Below, piece after piece: positions 25,338 to 34,183 of a stretch of DNA of 53,362 nucleotides. The DNA lies in NCBI RefSeq assembly GCF_030698175.1, contig NZ_JAUYNT010000012.1:1-53362 (forward strand), read 5' to 3'. Under the pieces are notes generated by a model. The model did not search any database, was not told the DNA's origin, and worked only from the letters and a program-made list of their open reading frames with translations. The position numbers were made by a program, and so were the translations under genes. The DNA comes from Pseudomonas sp. (GTDB lineage: Bacteria > Pseudomonadota > Gammaproteobacteria > Pseudomonadales > Pseudomonadaceae). Position 1 is the stretch's first letter; each line of letters starts with the position of its first letter.

Positions 25338-25448
25338 CAGGAGTTTACCGATGCGCCAGAAACCCAGAGTTCTCGCCCGCGAACCCGCTCGGTAATAGTT
25401 GCCAGCCGCGGTTTATTCAAGGTTGAGGAGCAGCAACTGCGTTTTGCC
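25338..25448 (+). pseudogene. decayed duplicate of the nudE 5' end
   Basis: This stretch repeats, with about 15% substitutions, the ribosome site and first ~30 codons of nudE (25459-25558). It carries an 11-base insertion (CCCGCTCGGTA after GAA) that breaks the frame, leaving MRQKPRVLAREPAR then stop. Removing those bases restores EIVASRGLFKVEEQQLRFA, parallel to nudE. It is a tandem duplication fossil lying in the nudE leader, and it still has an AGGAG site and ATG. Confidence 0.8.
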
Positions 25449-25471
25449 CGCTTTGTCACAGGAGTTTACCG

Positions 25472-26038
25472 ATGCGCCAGAAACCTACTGTTCTTGCCCG
25501 TGAAATAGTCGCCAGCAGCCGCTTGTTCAAGGTTGAGGAGCTGCAACTGCGCTTTGCCAATGGAGTGGAGCGCACCTACGAGCGGCTGGCCAGCAAGGGC
25601 ACGGGTTACGGTGCGGTGATGATTGTGGCAATGGCCGATGCGCAGCATGCCCTGCTGGTGGAGGAGTACTGCGCCGGTACCGACGACTATCAGATTTCCC
25701 TGCCCAAAGGCCTGATCGAACCGGGCGAGGATGTGCTGGTGGCGGCCAACCGTGAGCTGATGGAGGAGGCCGGTTTCGGCGCCCGTCAGCTCGAACTGCT
25801 GACCGAGTTGAGCCTGTCGCCGGGCTATATGAGCCAAAAAATCCAAGTGGTGCTGGCCCGCGATCTGTACCCGGAAAGTTTGCCCGGCGATGAGCCGGAG
25901 CCGATGCGGGTCGAGCGGGTCAATCTGGGCGAATTGTCGAGCCTGGTGCAGCACCCACAATTTAGCGAGGGCCGCGCCTTGGCCGCCCTGTATCTGGTGC
26001 GCGATTTGCTCACCCAGCGTGGAGAATTCAGTCTATGA
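25472..26038 (+). CDS. nudE: ADP compounds hydrolase NudE
   Basis: The 188-residue Nudix hydrolase has the complete Nudix box: G-LIEPG-E-DVLVAAN-REL-MEEAGF (GX5EX7REUXEEXGU) around residues 84-106. NudE cleaves ADP-ribose, NADH and Ap3A by family knowledge. CAGGAG precedes the ATG. The stop overlaps the cysQ ATG (ATGA), an arrangement common in gamma-proteobacteria. Upstream lies a decayed copy of its own 5' end, so two initiation-like sites exist in the leader. Confidence 0.95.
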   Translation: MRQKPTVLAREIVASSRLFKVEELQLRFANGVERTYERLASKGTGYGAVMIVAMADAQHALLVEEYCAGTDDYQISLPKGLIEPGEDVLVAANRELMEEAGFGARQLELLTELSLSPGYMSQKIQVVLARDLYPESLPGDEPEPMRVERVNLGELSSLVQHPQFSEGRALAALYLVRDLLTQRGEFSL

Positions 26039-26856
26039 GTCATCAATACCTAGCCGCCGTAATCGAACTAGTCCGCCAAACCGGTATTGCCACCCTGCCG
26101 TTTTGGCGTAACGACACGCTGGTTACGGAAAAGGCCGATGCCTCGCCGGTGACCGCCGCCGATCTGGCCGCCCACCATCTGTTGTTGGCCGGCCTCAAGG
26201 CCTTGGCGCCGGAGATCCCGGTGCTGTCGGAGGAAGCGGCGGATATTGCGCTGAGTGAGCGCAGCCAGTGGACTCGTTGGTGGCTGGTGGACCCGCTGGA
26301 TGGCACCAAGGAATTTATCGCAGGCAGCGAGGAGTTCACCGTCAATGTCGCCCTGATCGAGCAAGGTCAGGTGGTGTTCGGCGTGGTAGGCATCCCCACC
26401 AGCGGTCGCTGCTATTACGGCGGCGCGGGCCTGGGGGCGTTTCGTGCCGATCCGCAGGCCGAGGCCGAGCAGATATTTGTGCGTATAGCACCGCCCGAGG
26501 CCTTTACCCTGGTGGCCAGCAAGCGCCACTCCAGCCCCGCCCAGGAGCGTTTGCTGGAAGGTTTGAGCGAGCGCTTTGGCGACCTGCAATTGGCCAATGT
26601 CGGCAGCTCGCTGAAGTTTTGCCTACTGGCCGAAGGCAATGCCGATTGCTACCCGCGCTTAGCGCCAACCTCGCAGTGGGACACCGCCGCGGCTCAGGGC
26701 GTACTGGAAGGCGCCGGTGGCGAAGTGTTGGATTTAAAGGGCGCGCCGCTGACCTACGAGGCGCGGGAGTCGTTTTTAAATCCGTCTTTTCTAGCCTTGC
26801 CGCAAGCCGCCGAATGGCGCGCCGAATTGATTCAGTTGGCCCGCGCGCTGGATTAA
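26035..26856 (+). CDS. cysQ: 3'(2'),5'-bisphosphate nucleotidase CysQ
   Basis: The 273-residue inositol-monophosphatase-fold protein has the metal-binding signature WLVDPLDGTKEF (about residue 85), the preceding EEAAD and the C-terminal WDTAAAQGVLEGAGG. CysQ hydrolyses 3'-phosphoadenosine 5'-phosphate, a by-product of sulfate assimilation. It is translated with nudE through an ATGA overlap. Confidence 0.95.
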   Translation: MSHQYLAAVIELVRQTGIATLPFWRNDTLVTEKADASPVTAADLAAHHLLLAGLKALAPEIPVLSEEAADIALSERSQWTRWWLVDPLDGTKEFIAGSEEFTVNVALIEQGQVVFGVVGIPTSGRCYYGGAGLGAFRADPQAEAEQIFVRIAPPEAFTLVASKRHSSPAQERLLEGLSERFGDLQLANVGSSLKFCLLAEGNADCYPRLAPTSQWDTAAAQGVLEGAGGEVLDLKGAPLTYEARESFLNPSFLALPQAAEWRAELIQLARALD

Positions 26857-26970
26857 GTGCGGACATGCAGCGCGCGATAGTTGGATGCGCGCCGCGATAT
26901 TTCCCCAGGTGTCGGGATAAATATGCGGGCGCTGCTTGAATTATCGGATGGGTTGTTATTGTCGCTTGGA

Positions 26971-27756
26971 TTAAAAGGCTAACTTGTAGCCAATAAACAC
27001 CAGCATGGTCGCTAGGCACGGACGCAGTATCTGGTCTGGAATTCGCCCGGATAAATGACTGCCCATATAAATACCCGGCAAGGAACCCATTAATAAGTAA
27101 CCCAGCAAATGCCAGTCCATATTGCCCATGCTGGCATGGCCCAAACCTGCAACCAGAGTCAGGGGCACGGCGTGCGCAATTTCAGTGCCGACCAGGCGTT
27201 TAGTCGCCAGAAAAGGATAGAGAATAAACAGCACCACGGTGCCCAAGGCGCCGGCGCCAATGGAGGTGAGCGTGACCATGGTGCCGAGCAATATGCCGGT
27301 GAGCACCGTCAATAGGTTTAAGTTGGTGCCGCTTAAGTGGTAATGATCGCCGGCATGTTTATGGGCAAATGCTAGCAACTGTTGTTTAAATAAAATCGCC
27401 AGCGCAGTCAGTAATAAGACAAAGCCCAATGCCTGCTTGATGATGGCATTCATAGCCTGGGTGTCGGTGTTTAAATTGTGCAATATCCACAAGGTTAGGG
27501 CCGCGGCCGGCACACTGCCGAGGGTTAACCAGCCGGTAATTGTCCAATCAATATTCTTGTTTTTTTGATGAACAAAAATACCGCCGGATTTGGTAATGGC
27601 CGCATAGAGTAAATCGGTGCCGACTGCCGTGGCGGGGTTAATGCCGAACCATAATAGAATCGGCGTCATTAATGAGCCGCCACCAACGCCGGTCATGCCG
27701 ACAATAAAGCCAACCACTAAACCTGCAATAACAAAACCAAGTACACCGACTTCCAT
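26971..27756 (-). CDS. TauE/SafE-family sulfite/organosulfonate exporter
   Basis: The 261-residue protein is almost entirely hydrophobic with about eight membrane helices. The first helix carries the family motif FIVGMTGVGGGSLMTPIL, and its repeat in the second half is TLTSIGAGALGTVVL. TauE/SafE proteins export sulfite or sulfonates, or move other anions. GGAAAG precedes the ATG at 27756. It converges with cysQ; both could relate to sulfur metabolism, but this is only a neighbourhood argument. The coding sequence is less GC-rich than its neighbours. Confidence 0.88.
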   Translation of the reverse strand: MEVGVLGFVIAGLVVGFIVGMTGVGGGSLMTPILLWFGINPATAVGTDLLYAAITKSGGIFVHQKNKNIDWTITGWLTLGSVPAAALTLWILHNLNTDTQAMNAIIKQALGFVLLLTALAILFKQQLLAFAHKHAGDHYHLSGTNLNLLTVLTGILLGTMVTLTSIGAGALGTVVLFILYPFLATKRLVGTEIAHAVPLTLVAGLGHASMGNMDWHLLGYLLMGSLPGIYMGSHLSGRIPDQILRPCLATMLVFIGYKLAF

Positions 27757-27947
27757 TATTTCTTTCCGGCCCGCCAAGGCATGGCTTGAATGAGTTAGCG
27801 GCCGGCATCATAGCAATTTTATTTATAAGCTTTTATACGAAAACGTTTGCTGCTTATAACTACTTTTTCTTTTTCGGGAGTTGGCAGTGGCGGTTGGATA
27901 GGCGCAATGGCGCCTGTTGGCGTCATTGCGCAGGCTAACCCATCCGG

Positions 27948-28733
27948 TCAAGGCGCAGCCGTTCCCTCTGACGTCCCTTGCCTCAAACGTTGACGGTACT
28001 TGAGCACCTCCTCGGCAATCTTCTCAGCCGTCTTGCGGATGTCTTTCTCGCTCGCATTCCTCCCCATGACTAATTTGGCGGCGGCCACATAGGGGTTCTT
28101 GGTCACGATAGCGCCGGGCATTTTGTTGGGGGTTTTTTGCGTACCCACTAAGAGGAAGGGGTACAGGGGTTGTGGCCCGGTTAGGTCGCTAACACTGGCC
28201 TGTACCTCCATGCTGCTTGTGCCACTGCCAAAGCCGATGGCCGCACGTTTAACCCCGCTACCCTCGTCCACCTCGACGAATACACCCTGGATCAGCCAGC
28301 CAGAACCGGGCAGTTTGCCAATATCAGGGATTCGCTGCGCCGCCAAGCCTTGCTGCGCAAGGCTTTCGATAAGCGCAATAGACATCTGCTCGACTGTCTC
28401 CTGGGCCGGCTTTTGCTTATCAGCGGCAGAGGATGATCGAGGTAAGCGTTGCGCCAGCCTAGCGAGCGGCCCAGCCGGTGCCGCCTCTGCCGTCTCTGCC
28501 ACAACATTTAGGGAAAAATCAGCAATGTAAACGACCTGCGCGGCCACAATCGGTGTCGCCGAGCCGCGAGTTTCACTTTGCAGCTCGATGCCGCCGAGAA
28601 TTTTCGGTGCGCCAGCCACGGAACCTGCGCTGACAACCAGGCACGCACCCAAGAAAAGTGTCGGCAGCCGATAGCGGACAGCCCGCAGGAAACCAACCTG
28701 AAAGTAGCCACAGCAGGGTGAGATGTTGTTCAT
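27948..28733 (-). CDS. DUF4410 domain protein, exported
   Basis: The 261-residue product has a long signal sequence (hydrophobic core LPTLFLGACLVVSAGSVAGA, residues 23-42). The mature part has DUF4410 features: VVYIADFSL, then LPGSGWLIQGVFVEVDEGS and AAIGFGSGTSSMEVQ. The function of the domain is unknown. A linker (about 85-115) rich in Ser/Gln/Pro separates the first strand from the main fold. AAGGGG precedes the ATG. It has no co-directional partner. Confidence 0.8.
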   Translation of the reverse strand: MNNISPCCGYFQVGFLRAVRYRLPTLFLGACLVVSAGSVAGAPKILGGIELQSETRGSATPIVAAQVVYIADFSLNVVAETAEAAPAGPLARLAQRLPRSSSAADKQKPAQETVEQMSIALIESLAQQGLAAQRIPDIGKLPGSGWLIQGVFVEVDEGSGVKRAAIGFGSGTSSMEVQASVSDLTGPQPLYPFLLVGTQKTPNKMPGAIVTKNPYVAAAKLVMGRNASEKDIRKTAEKIAEEVLKYRQRLRQGTSEGTAAP

Positions 28734-28980
28734 GGAACCCCTTGGGTCTTGTGTGAGGAGGTTGCTCCGCCAAGGATCACGCGGCGATAAACTGGCGCGA
28801 GCCTGTTTTACTTTACTCGAATACCCAGAGGGGGCGCATCAGCGAACCATCTCTGGCGAGAACGCTAGCCGACGAGAAGAGCAGACCCCAGGTGGTTTCC
28901 AGGGCCGTAGAGCACGCGTATTTGACGGGCGTTGACCGCCAGCGCCGAGACTGTTGCAGGCAAGCGGCAGGTTGCCGAGA

Positions 28981-30903
28981 TTAATCCAACATATCGGCAA
29001 AGCGCGCATCGCGTTTAAACACCAGCGGCTGGGCAAAGCCGGGCACGCTGATCTGCTCGCGGCCCATCTCGATGCCTTGGTCGTCGATCTGGTCCTGGCC
29101 GAAGTTGTAGATGATCTCCAGCTGGCCTTTGAGCGCTTGCTGGTCGTAGGCTTGGGCGGCGGCGCGGGTTTGCTCGCGCAGGGCGAGATAGGCGGCGAAG
29201 CGCTCGGGGCCGTAGCGTTTGCGCAGCATGCGCTCGACCACTTGCGGGGCCAGCAGCACGCCGCTGGCGTTGTTGCCGCCAAAGCCCTTGGAGTTGATAA
29301 AGCAGACTTCCAGTGGCTGTTCGGCGCGCGAGACATCCACCTTGGCGATGCGCAGATGCTGCTGGTGCACGTCGTCGGCGATGGCGTCGATGGTTTTGAT
29401 GCCGGGGATCAGCTGGTACTTGAAGCTGCCTAGGGCGGAGATCATTTGGTCCGCACTGGCGCTGGCCAGGGAGTGGCCGACGTAGGCTTTAACGGCGGTT
29501 ACCGGCCAGTCGGCAATACCAAAGTTGGCGGCGACGCGGTCGAGCAATTCTGATTCGGTCACCCGGTTGGCCGGGGTGCTGGAGCCGTGGGCGTGGACGA
29601 AACTGCGCAGGCGCACGCCGTCTTCGCCGATCAGTTGTATGGCGCTGGCCACGGCCTTGGCCATGCACAGGTAATTGCCGGGGCCGGGGGCGGAGATGGA
29701 TTTTTTAAAGCCGTCGGCATTGATAAATACATCAGGCACCGCGCCGTGAATATCGGCGCCCAACTGCATGGCTAGCTCGTCGTCCATCAGCACCACAAAC
29801 TGGCTGGACTCGGCCAGGGTGAAGCCGCAGTTCTGCCCGAACGGACGGCTGGCGCGGCGCCAGTCTACCTCGCCCTGGGCCAGCGCATCTTTGCCCTCGA
29901 TCTGGCGCAGGCCGGCTTCAGTGGCCAGGGCGCCCATGGCGCCGTAACCGTCGATGCATTCCTGGTTGATCGGCGCTTCGCTGCTGCCGACTATGGCCAC
30001 CCGGGCGCGGCCGCTAGTGATCATGTCGCAGCCTTTTTGCAGGTTGTACAGAAAGCTCGCACAGGCGCCGGTGATGCTGCCGGTGCTGCCGACGCTGCCC
30101 AGCACATAGGCGTTGATAAAGTCCGCCGGCATGCTGTTCAGGCCCAGGGCCAGCTGCTTGGCAGTCACCCGGCCACCTTTGAGGCGGGCCTGCATCAGGC
30201 CGCCGAAGCCGTTTTCATCCAGCTGACTCATGATGCTGCTGGCGTACACGGCGATCTCGTCTGGCGCCACCTGATCGACGATTTTCTGCCACGGCAGGCC
30301 GATCGAGCGCAGCGCATCGGTGGCGGCGACCACGGTCATTTGCAGGCCGCGCGGGTGGAAGTGCGAGCGATACAGTTCACTGGGCTCGAAGCCGGTCGGC
30401 AGCTGCCCGGCGGATTTCACCGGCAGCTCGCGGTAGCTGTCGACCTTAAAGTCGCAGCCGTCATACAGGGTGACTTGCACCTCGGTGTCGTTCAGCTCCT
30501 CCACTGTCCAGTCGGCCGGCAGGGGCTCGGGCAGTTGCTTGCGCAGGGTGATAAAACCCATCGGTTTGCCGGCATCGGCGAGCATGCTGAGGTTCTTCTG
30601 CCAGGGCGCGGCATCCACATCCAGATGGTTTTTCTCGATGCGGCGCACCAGGGTGCCGGTCAGAATCTGTGGGCCAAAACGCTGTTCTATGTCTGCCAAG
30701 CTCAGGCTCGTGCCGTCGAGGCTGTGGTACTGGCCGTCGACCACCTTGACCAGCTTCATCAGCACGGCCAGCCCGGCGAGGGTTTCCTGGCGGCTGTGAC
30801 TGTCCATCGACTCGATGACGGTGCGCCGAAAACCGTGGTGCGCAGAACTACGACCGGCGGCGTTATAGCCACCAAAACCAACAATCACCGGTAAACGAGA
30901 CAT
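28981..30903 (-). CDS. fabY: beta-ketoacyl-ACP synthase FabY
   Basis: The 640-residue protein is a long ketoacyl synthase with the catalytic Cys-His-His set: TGACASFLYN (cysteine about residue 290), HAHGSSTPANRV and VKAYVGHSLASASADQ. Its length and N-terminal extension fit P. aeruginosa FabY (about 634 residues), which starts fatty-acid synthesis by condensing acetyl-CoA with malonyl-ACP. The start at 30903 (MSRLPVIVGFGGYNAAGRSS) has CAGGAG upstream; the ORF's extension to 31020 is not supported. Neighbours nudE-cysQ and arc genes agree with Pseudomonas gene order. Confidence 0.93.
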   Translation of the reverse strand: MSRLPVIVGFGGYNAAGRSSAHHGFRRTVIESMDSHSRQETLAGLAVLMKLVKVVDGQYHSLDGTSLSLADIEQRFGPQILTGTLVRRIEKNHLDVDAAPWQKNLSMLADAGKPMGFITLRKQLPEPLPADWTVEELNDTEVQVTLYDGCDFKVDSYRELPVKSAGQLPTGFEPSELYRSHFHPRGLQMTVVAATDALRSIGLPWQKIVDQVAPDEIAVYASSIMSQLDENGFGGLMQARLKGGRVTAKQLALGLNSMPADFINAYVLGSVGSTGSITGACASFLYNLQKGCDMITSGRARVAIVGSSEAPINQECIDGYGAMGALATEAGLRQIEGKDALAQGEVDWRRASRPFGQNCGFTLAESSQFVVLMDDELAMQLGADIHGAVPDVFINADGFKKSISAPGPGNYLCMAKAVASAIQLIGEDGVRLRSFVHAHGSSTPANRVTESELLDRVAANFGIADWPVTAVKAYVGHSLASASADQMISALGSFKYQLIPGIKTIDAIADDVHQQHLRIAKVDVSRAEQPLEVCFINSKGFGGNNASGVLLAPQVVERMLRKRYGPERFAAYLALREQTRAAAQAYDQQALKGQLEIIYNFGQDQIDDQGIEMGREQISVPGFAQPLVFKRDARFADMLD

Positions 30904-31079
30904 CACGCAAAAGCTCCTGAAATGACTGGGCAGGGGCTGGCGGCATGAGGCTTGAACGTGCCTGGACGTGCATCGGTACCCTTGGCGGGCGGCTGCGCGA
31001 AACGGCGTAGCAAGCGTCACGAGCCATTAAACACCCAGTGCCGGCGGTTCAATTTGATTCGGATTGACTAGCTGACGCG

Positions 31080-31115
31080 GGGGCTGACTGTCGAGTCACG
31101 CCAGCGGTCAGCCCC
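31080..31115. repeat. perfect inverted repeat in the fabY leader
   Basis: GGGGCTGAC (31080-31088) and GTCAGCCCC (31107-31115) can form a nine-pair stem with an 18-base loop. It lies 177-212 bases upstream of fabY and downstream of phoQ on the same strand. No T-run follows, so a regulatory hairpin is as likely as a terminator. Confidence 0.5.
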
Positions 31116-31172
31116 GTGCCTTTGACCGATGCTCTGGGGTTGCGGCGCGCCTTAGTTTTGGCTCTGTCTTGT

Positions 31173-31244
31173 CGGATGGGTTGAGCTTGGCGATAGCCAT
31201 CAATCATCCGCGGTGATGGGTATCGCTGCGCTCAACCGCATCCT
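31173..31244. repeat. palindromic interspersed repeat between phoQ and fabY
   Basis: CGGATGGGTTGAGC ... GCTCAACCGCATCC are imperfect inverted ends around an internally symmetric core (GCGATAGCCATCA / TGATGGGTATCGC). This resembles a common Pseudomonas/gamma-proteobacterial miniature palindrome. The rest of the 376-base interval (30904-31279) holds no gene. Confidence 0.6.
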
Positions 31245-31279
31245 ACGTTTTGCACTTAACAGGTAACTGGGTAAGAGCG

Positions 31280-32629
31280 TCAGCTTTTGCCGCTGGCCCG
31301 CGGCAGGCGCAGGCTGAAGCGGGCGCCGCCGAGGGCCGAATCGCCGATCTGCAGCTCGCCCTGATAGCCCTCGAGAATGTCCTGCGCCACGGCCAGGCCT
31401 ATGCCTTGGCCGGGATGGCGGCTGTCGCTGCGGATGCCCCGTTGCAGTACCAGGGCGCGGCGCGGCTTGGGGATGCCGGGGCCATCGTCATCGATGTTGA
31501 TCTGCAGCCAGTCGCCTTCGACCTCGGCACTCACCTGCACGCGGTGCAGGCACAGGCGGTAGGCGTTTTCCAGTAGGTTGCCGAACAGCTCCAGCAGCGC
31601 CGCGTCCTCGGCCTGCACGCAGAAGTCGGGGTTAAACAGCAGCTGGGCCTGCACGCGCTTGTCGGCGTAGACCTTGTCCAGGGTGGCGAGCAGCGCTTGC
31701 AGCAGCGGCTGCAGTGGCACGGAATGGCCGAGCAAGGCGCCGTGACGTTGGCTGGCGCGCTGCAATTGGTAGTCGATTTGCTGACTCATGCGGCCGATCT
31801 GGGCCTGCATCGTGGCCACCTGTTCGCTTTGCTCGGGGTGGCGGCGCAGCCCGTCGGTGACGCCTTGCAGCACCGTCAGCGGGGTTTTCAGGCTATGGGC
31901 CAGATCGCCGAGGGTGTCGCGGTAGCGCTCGCGCTGCAGGCGTTCGTGGCTGAGCAGGCGATTGAGTGAGTGGGTCAGGCGCTGGATCTCGTTAGGCACG
32001 TCTTCGTCGAGCAGATCGCGCTGGCCGGCCTCGATCTCATCCAGTTGCTGGCGCAGCCGGCCGAGGGGCCGCAGCAACCAGTTCAGGCCCAGCCAGAGCA
32101 GGCTCAGCAGGGTCAGCAAGATACCGCCGAGCCACAGCCCGAGCTGGCGCATAAAGGCGCTTTGCAGGCGCTCGAAATCATCCACGGGCTGCATGGTGAC
32201 CACGCTGAGGCCCAGGCCGTTGAGGGTGATCTCGCTGTCGTAGACGAAGTATTGCTGGCCGGCGCTGTCCTGGGCGCGGGCCAGCGAGTGCGGTTGGCCA
32301 TCGAATTGCGGTTGATACAGCGGCCGCTCGTCACTGGCCGAGGCCGAGCGCCAGAGCTGGCGGTCCGCGGCGTCGTAGAGGTAGCCGAGCAGCCGCGATT
32401 GCGGCTGGTTGAAGGCGTCATCGGCCAGCCGTTGCGGCATCTGCAGCTGGCCGTTGTGCACTTGGGCGGCGGCGATCAGGGTATTGGCGTCGGCGGCCAG
32501 GCGTGCGGCGACGAAGTTCTCCACCGCGCGGTCGAACGCCTCACGCATCGCCGGCAGCATCAGCAGCAGACTGCACAGCACCAGCAGGCTGGCGCCGAGC
32601 AGCAGGCGCAGGCGCAGCGAACGAATCAT
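31280..32629 (-). CDS. phoQ: sensor histidine kinase PhoQ
   Basis: The 449-residue protein begins MIRSLRLRLLLGASLLVL and has helix 1 (about 8-30), a ~125-residue periplasmic sensor, helix 2 (about 160-182), HAMP, a dimerisation domain with the phospho-accepting histidine in LAHSLKTPLTVLQG, and an ATPase domain with ELFGNLLENAYR (N box), DDDGPGIP (G1) and GQGIGLAVAQ (G2). It senses low divalent cations in the family. ATG at 32629 overlaps the phoP stop (ATGA). The gene is third in oprH-phoP-phoQ. Confidence 0.93.
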   Translation of the reverse strand: MIRSLRLRLLLGASLLVLCSLLLMLPAMREAFDRAVENFVAARLAADANTLIAAAQVHNGQLQMPQRLADDAFNQPQSRLLGYLYDAADRQLWRSASASDERPLYQPQFDGQPHSLARAQDSAGQQYFVYDSEITLNGLGLSVVTMQPVDDFERLQSAFMRQLGLWLGGILLTLLSLLWLGLNWLLRPLGRLRQQLDEIEAGQRDLLDEDVPNEIQRLTHSLNRLLSHERLQRERYRDTLGDLAHSLKTPLTVLQGVTDGLRRHPEQSEQVATMQAQIGRMSQQIDYQLQRASQRHGALLGHSVPLQPLLQALLATLDKVYADKRVQAQLLFNPDFCVQAEDAALLELFGNLLENAYRLCLHRVQVSAEVEGDWLQINIDDDGPGIPKPRRALVLQRGIRSDSRHPGQGIGLAVAQDILEGYQGELQIGDSALGGARFSLRLPRASGKS

Positions 32630-33303
32630 CGGCACGCCTCGGTAAACAGATAACCCTGGCCGCGCACCGTCTCTATTGGGCGCAGGGCACAGGCGGCGTC
32701 GAGCTTGCGGCGCAGTCGGCCGATCAGCACTTCGATGACATTGCTGTCGTGCTCGGCGTCGTCGTTGTACAGCTGTTCCATCAGCCGCTCCTTGGCGATC
32801 ACCTGCTGCTGATGGTGCATCAGGTATTCCAGCAGCCGGTATTCGTAGGCGGTCAGCGCCAGCGGTTGCTCGTTGGTGAAGGCCTGCTTGCGGTTCAGGT
32901 CCAGGCGCAGTGGGCCGCTGCTGATGGCGGCCTGGACGAAACCGGCGGCGCGCCGCAGCAGCACGTTGAGGCGCGCCTCCAGTTCCTCGAACTGAAACGG
33001 TTTGACCACGTAATCGTCGGCGCCGGCCCCTAGGCCTTCGACCTTGTCTTGCCAACTGCCACGAGCGGTGAGAATCAGGATCGGCAGTGTTTGGCCCCGG
33101 CTGCGCAAGGTGCGAATCAGGTCCAGGCCGCTCATGCCGGGCAGGCCGAGATCAATGATGGCCAGCTCGTGGTGGAACTCCTGGGCGCTGTACAAGGCCT
33201 CTTCGGCGTCGGCGACCGCATCGACGACATAGCCGCTTTCCGCCAGCCGCACGCAGAGGTGATGGCGCAGCAGCTGCTCGTCTTCCACCAGCAGGATTTT
33301 CAT
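32626..33303 (-). CDS. phoP: response regulator PhoP
   Basis: The 225-residue OmpR-class regulator has a receiver domain (acidic pocket DE at 8-9, phosphorylated Asp in IIDLGLPGMSG about residue 51, Lys in VVKPFQFEELEAR) and a winged-helix DNA-binding domain (about 125-225, NVIEVLIGRLRRKLDA, ETVRGQGYLF). It is very close to P. aeruginosa PhoP in my memory of that sequence. GGGGA precedes the ATG at 33303. It lies 77 bases after oprH and overlaps phoQ. Confidence 0.95.
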   Translation of the reverse strand: MKILLVEDEQLLRHHLCVRLAESGYVVDAVADAEEALYSAQEFHHELAIIDLGLPGMSGLDLIRTLRSRGQTLPILILTARGSWQDKVEGLGAGADDYVVKPFQFEELEARLNVLLRRAAGFVQAAISSGPLRLDLNRKQAFTNEQPLALTAYEYRLLEYLMHHQQQVIAKERLMEQLYNDDAEHDSNVIEVLIGRLRRKLDAACALRPIETVRGQGYLFTEACR

Positions 33304-33380
33304 GTGCGTATCCCCAATAAACGGCGCCGGCCTGTTAAGCCCGGTCACCGTTGTGGTTGTGCCGCCAGAGCGGCAGCGGT

Positions 33381-33983
33381 TTAGAAGTTGTAGTTAACAC
33401 CCAGATAGGCTTGCGAGCTGCTGTGCAGGTCGAGGGAGCCGAGCTTGGCGTCGCCATGGGGGCTGACTTCGACGCTGGCGTTGCTGCGCAGGTAGCGGTA
33501 GCCGGCTTCCAGGCCGACGTTCTTACCGACGTCCTGGAGGATACCGGCTTGCAGGCCGGCGGCGTAACCGATATTGCTGTCACGGCTGGTGCCCTTGAAC
33601 TCCTGGCTGAGCTTGGTCAGGCCGAGGCTGGCGCCACCGAACAGGCGGGTGCTGTCGCCCAGCGGCAGGAAGCGGTCATAGCTGCCCAGCAGGTTTTCCT
33701 GGCGCATCTTGGCACTGTTACCGTAGCTGCTGTCGGAGACGTTTTCGTAGGTCATGTAGTAGCGGCTGCTGGCGTCGCTCTGGCCGGCGCGCAGGCCCCA
33801 GGTGCCGCTGTTGTGGATCACATTGTCGAGGTCGGAGCCGGGTAGGTTCTGCTGGAAGGCCGAGGAGTGGCGAATATTGTTGCTGGTTTCGCCCCAGGTC
33901 AGACCGGCGAAATTGTCGGCCTGGACAGCGGCGCTGGCGCCGAGAATGACGGTGGCAAAAGCGATTTTATGCACTGCGTTCAT
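33381..33983 (-). CDS. oprH: PhoP/Q- and low-Mg-inducible outer membrane protein OprH
   Basis: The 200-residue product has a signal peptide ending near AAVQA (residue 22), then alternating beta-strand sequence with the C-terminal aromatic residue required for barrel assembly (GVNYNF). NFAGLTWGETSNNI, TWGLRAGQ, GYAAGLQAGIL and KLGSLDLHSSSQAYLG all match OprH. OprH is an eight-stranded barrel that binds and stabilises LPS when magnesium is scarce. CAGGAG precedes the ATG at 33983; the longer ORF to 34136 would run through the regulatory repeats. Confidence 0.95.
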   Translation of the reverse strand: MNAVHKIAFATVILGASAAVQADNFAGLTWGETSNNIRHSSAFQQNLPGSDLDNVIHNSGTWGLRAGQSDASSRYYMTYENVSDSSYGNSAKMRQENLLGSYDRFLPLGDSTRLFGGASLGLTKLSQEFKGTSRDSNIGYAAGLQAGILQDVGKNVGLEAGYRYLRSNASVEVSPHGDAKLGSLDLHSSSQAYLGVNYNF

Positions 33984-34026
33984 GGTGTTTCTCCTGTCTC
34001 TTGGAGCCCGGAATGGGACTGCAGCC

Positions 34027-34032
34027 AGGTTA
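34027..34032 (-). promoter_or_regulatory. putative -10 element of oprH-phoPQ
   Basis: On the minus strand TAACCT (34032 to 34027) lies 11 bases past the last GTTCAG of the repeat array. This is close to the spacing of PhoP boxes to -10 elements in enterobacteria. No good -35 is visible, as expected for activator-dependent promoters. Confidence 0.4.
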
Positions 34033-34043
34033 ACCAGGTGTTC

Positions 34044-34093
34044 CTGAACGACAGCTGAACCCTGGCTGAACCAAGGCTGAACCAAGGCTGAAC
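34044..34093 (-). promoter_or_regulatory. five-fold PhoP-box array
   Basis: GTTCAG occurs five times on the minus strand, starting every 11 bases (plus-strand CTGAAC at 34044, 34055, 34066, 34077, 34088). PhoP-type regulators bind hexamer direct repeats separated by 5 bases, that is an 11-bp period, so the array could dock several PhoP dimers upstream of oprH. Confidence 0.8.
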
Positions 34094-34183
34094 CAGTGGC
34101 CGCTGCACGCTTCGAGCAAGGTCTGGCTGTGCCCAAGACGCCGTCCTGCTAAGGTCGTAATCTGTGTTTGGCTCGCGACGGAG

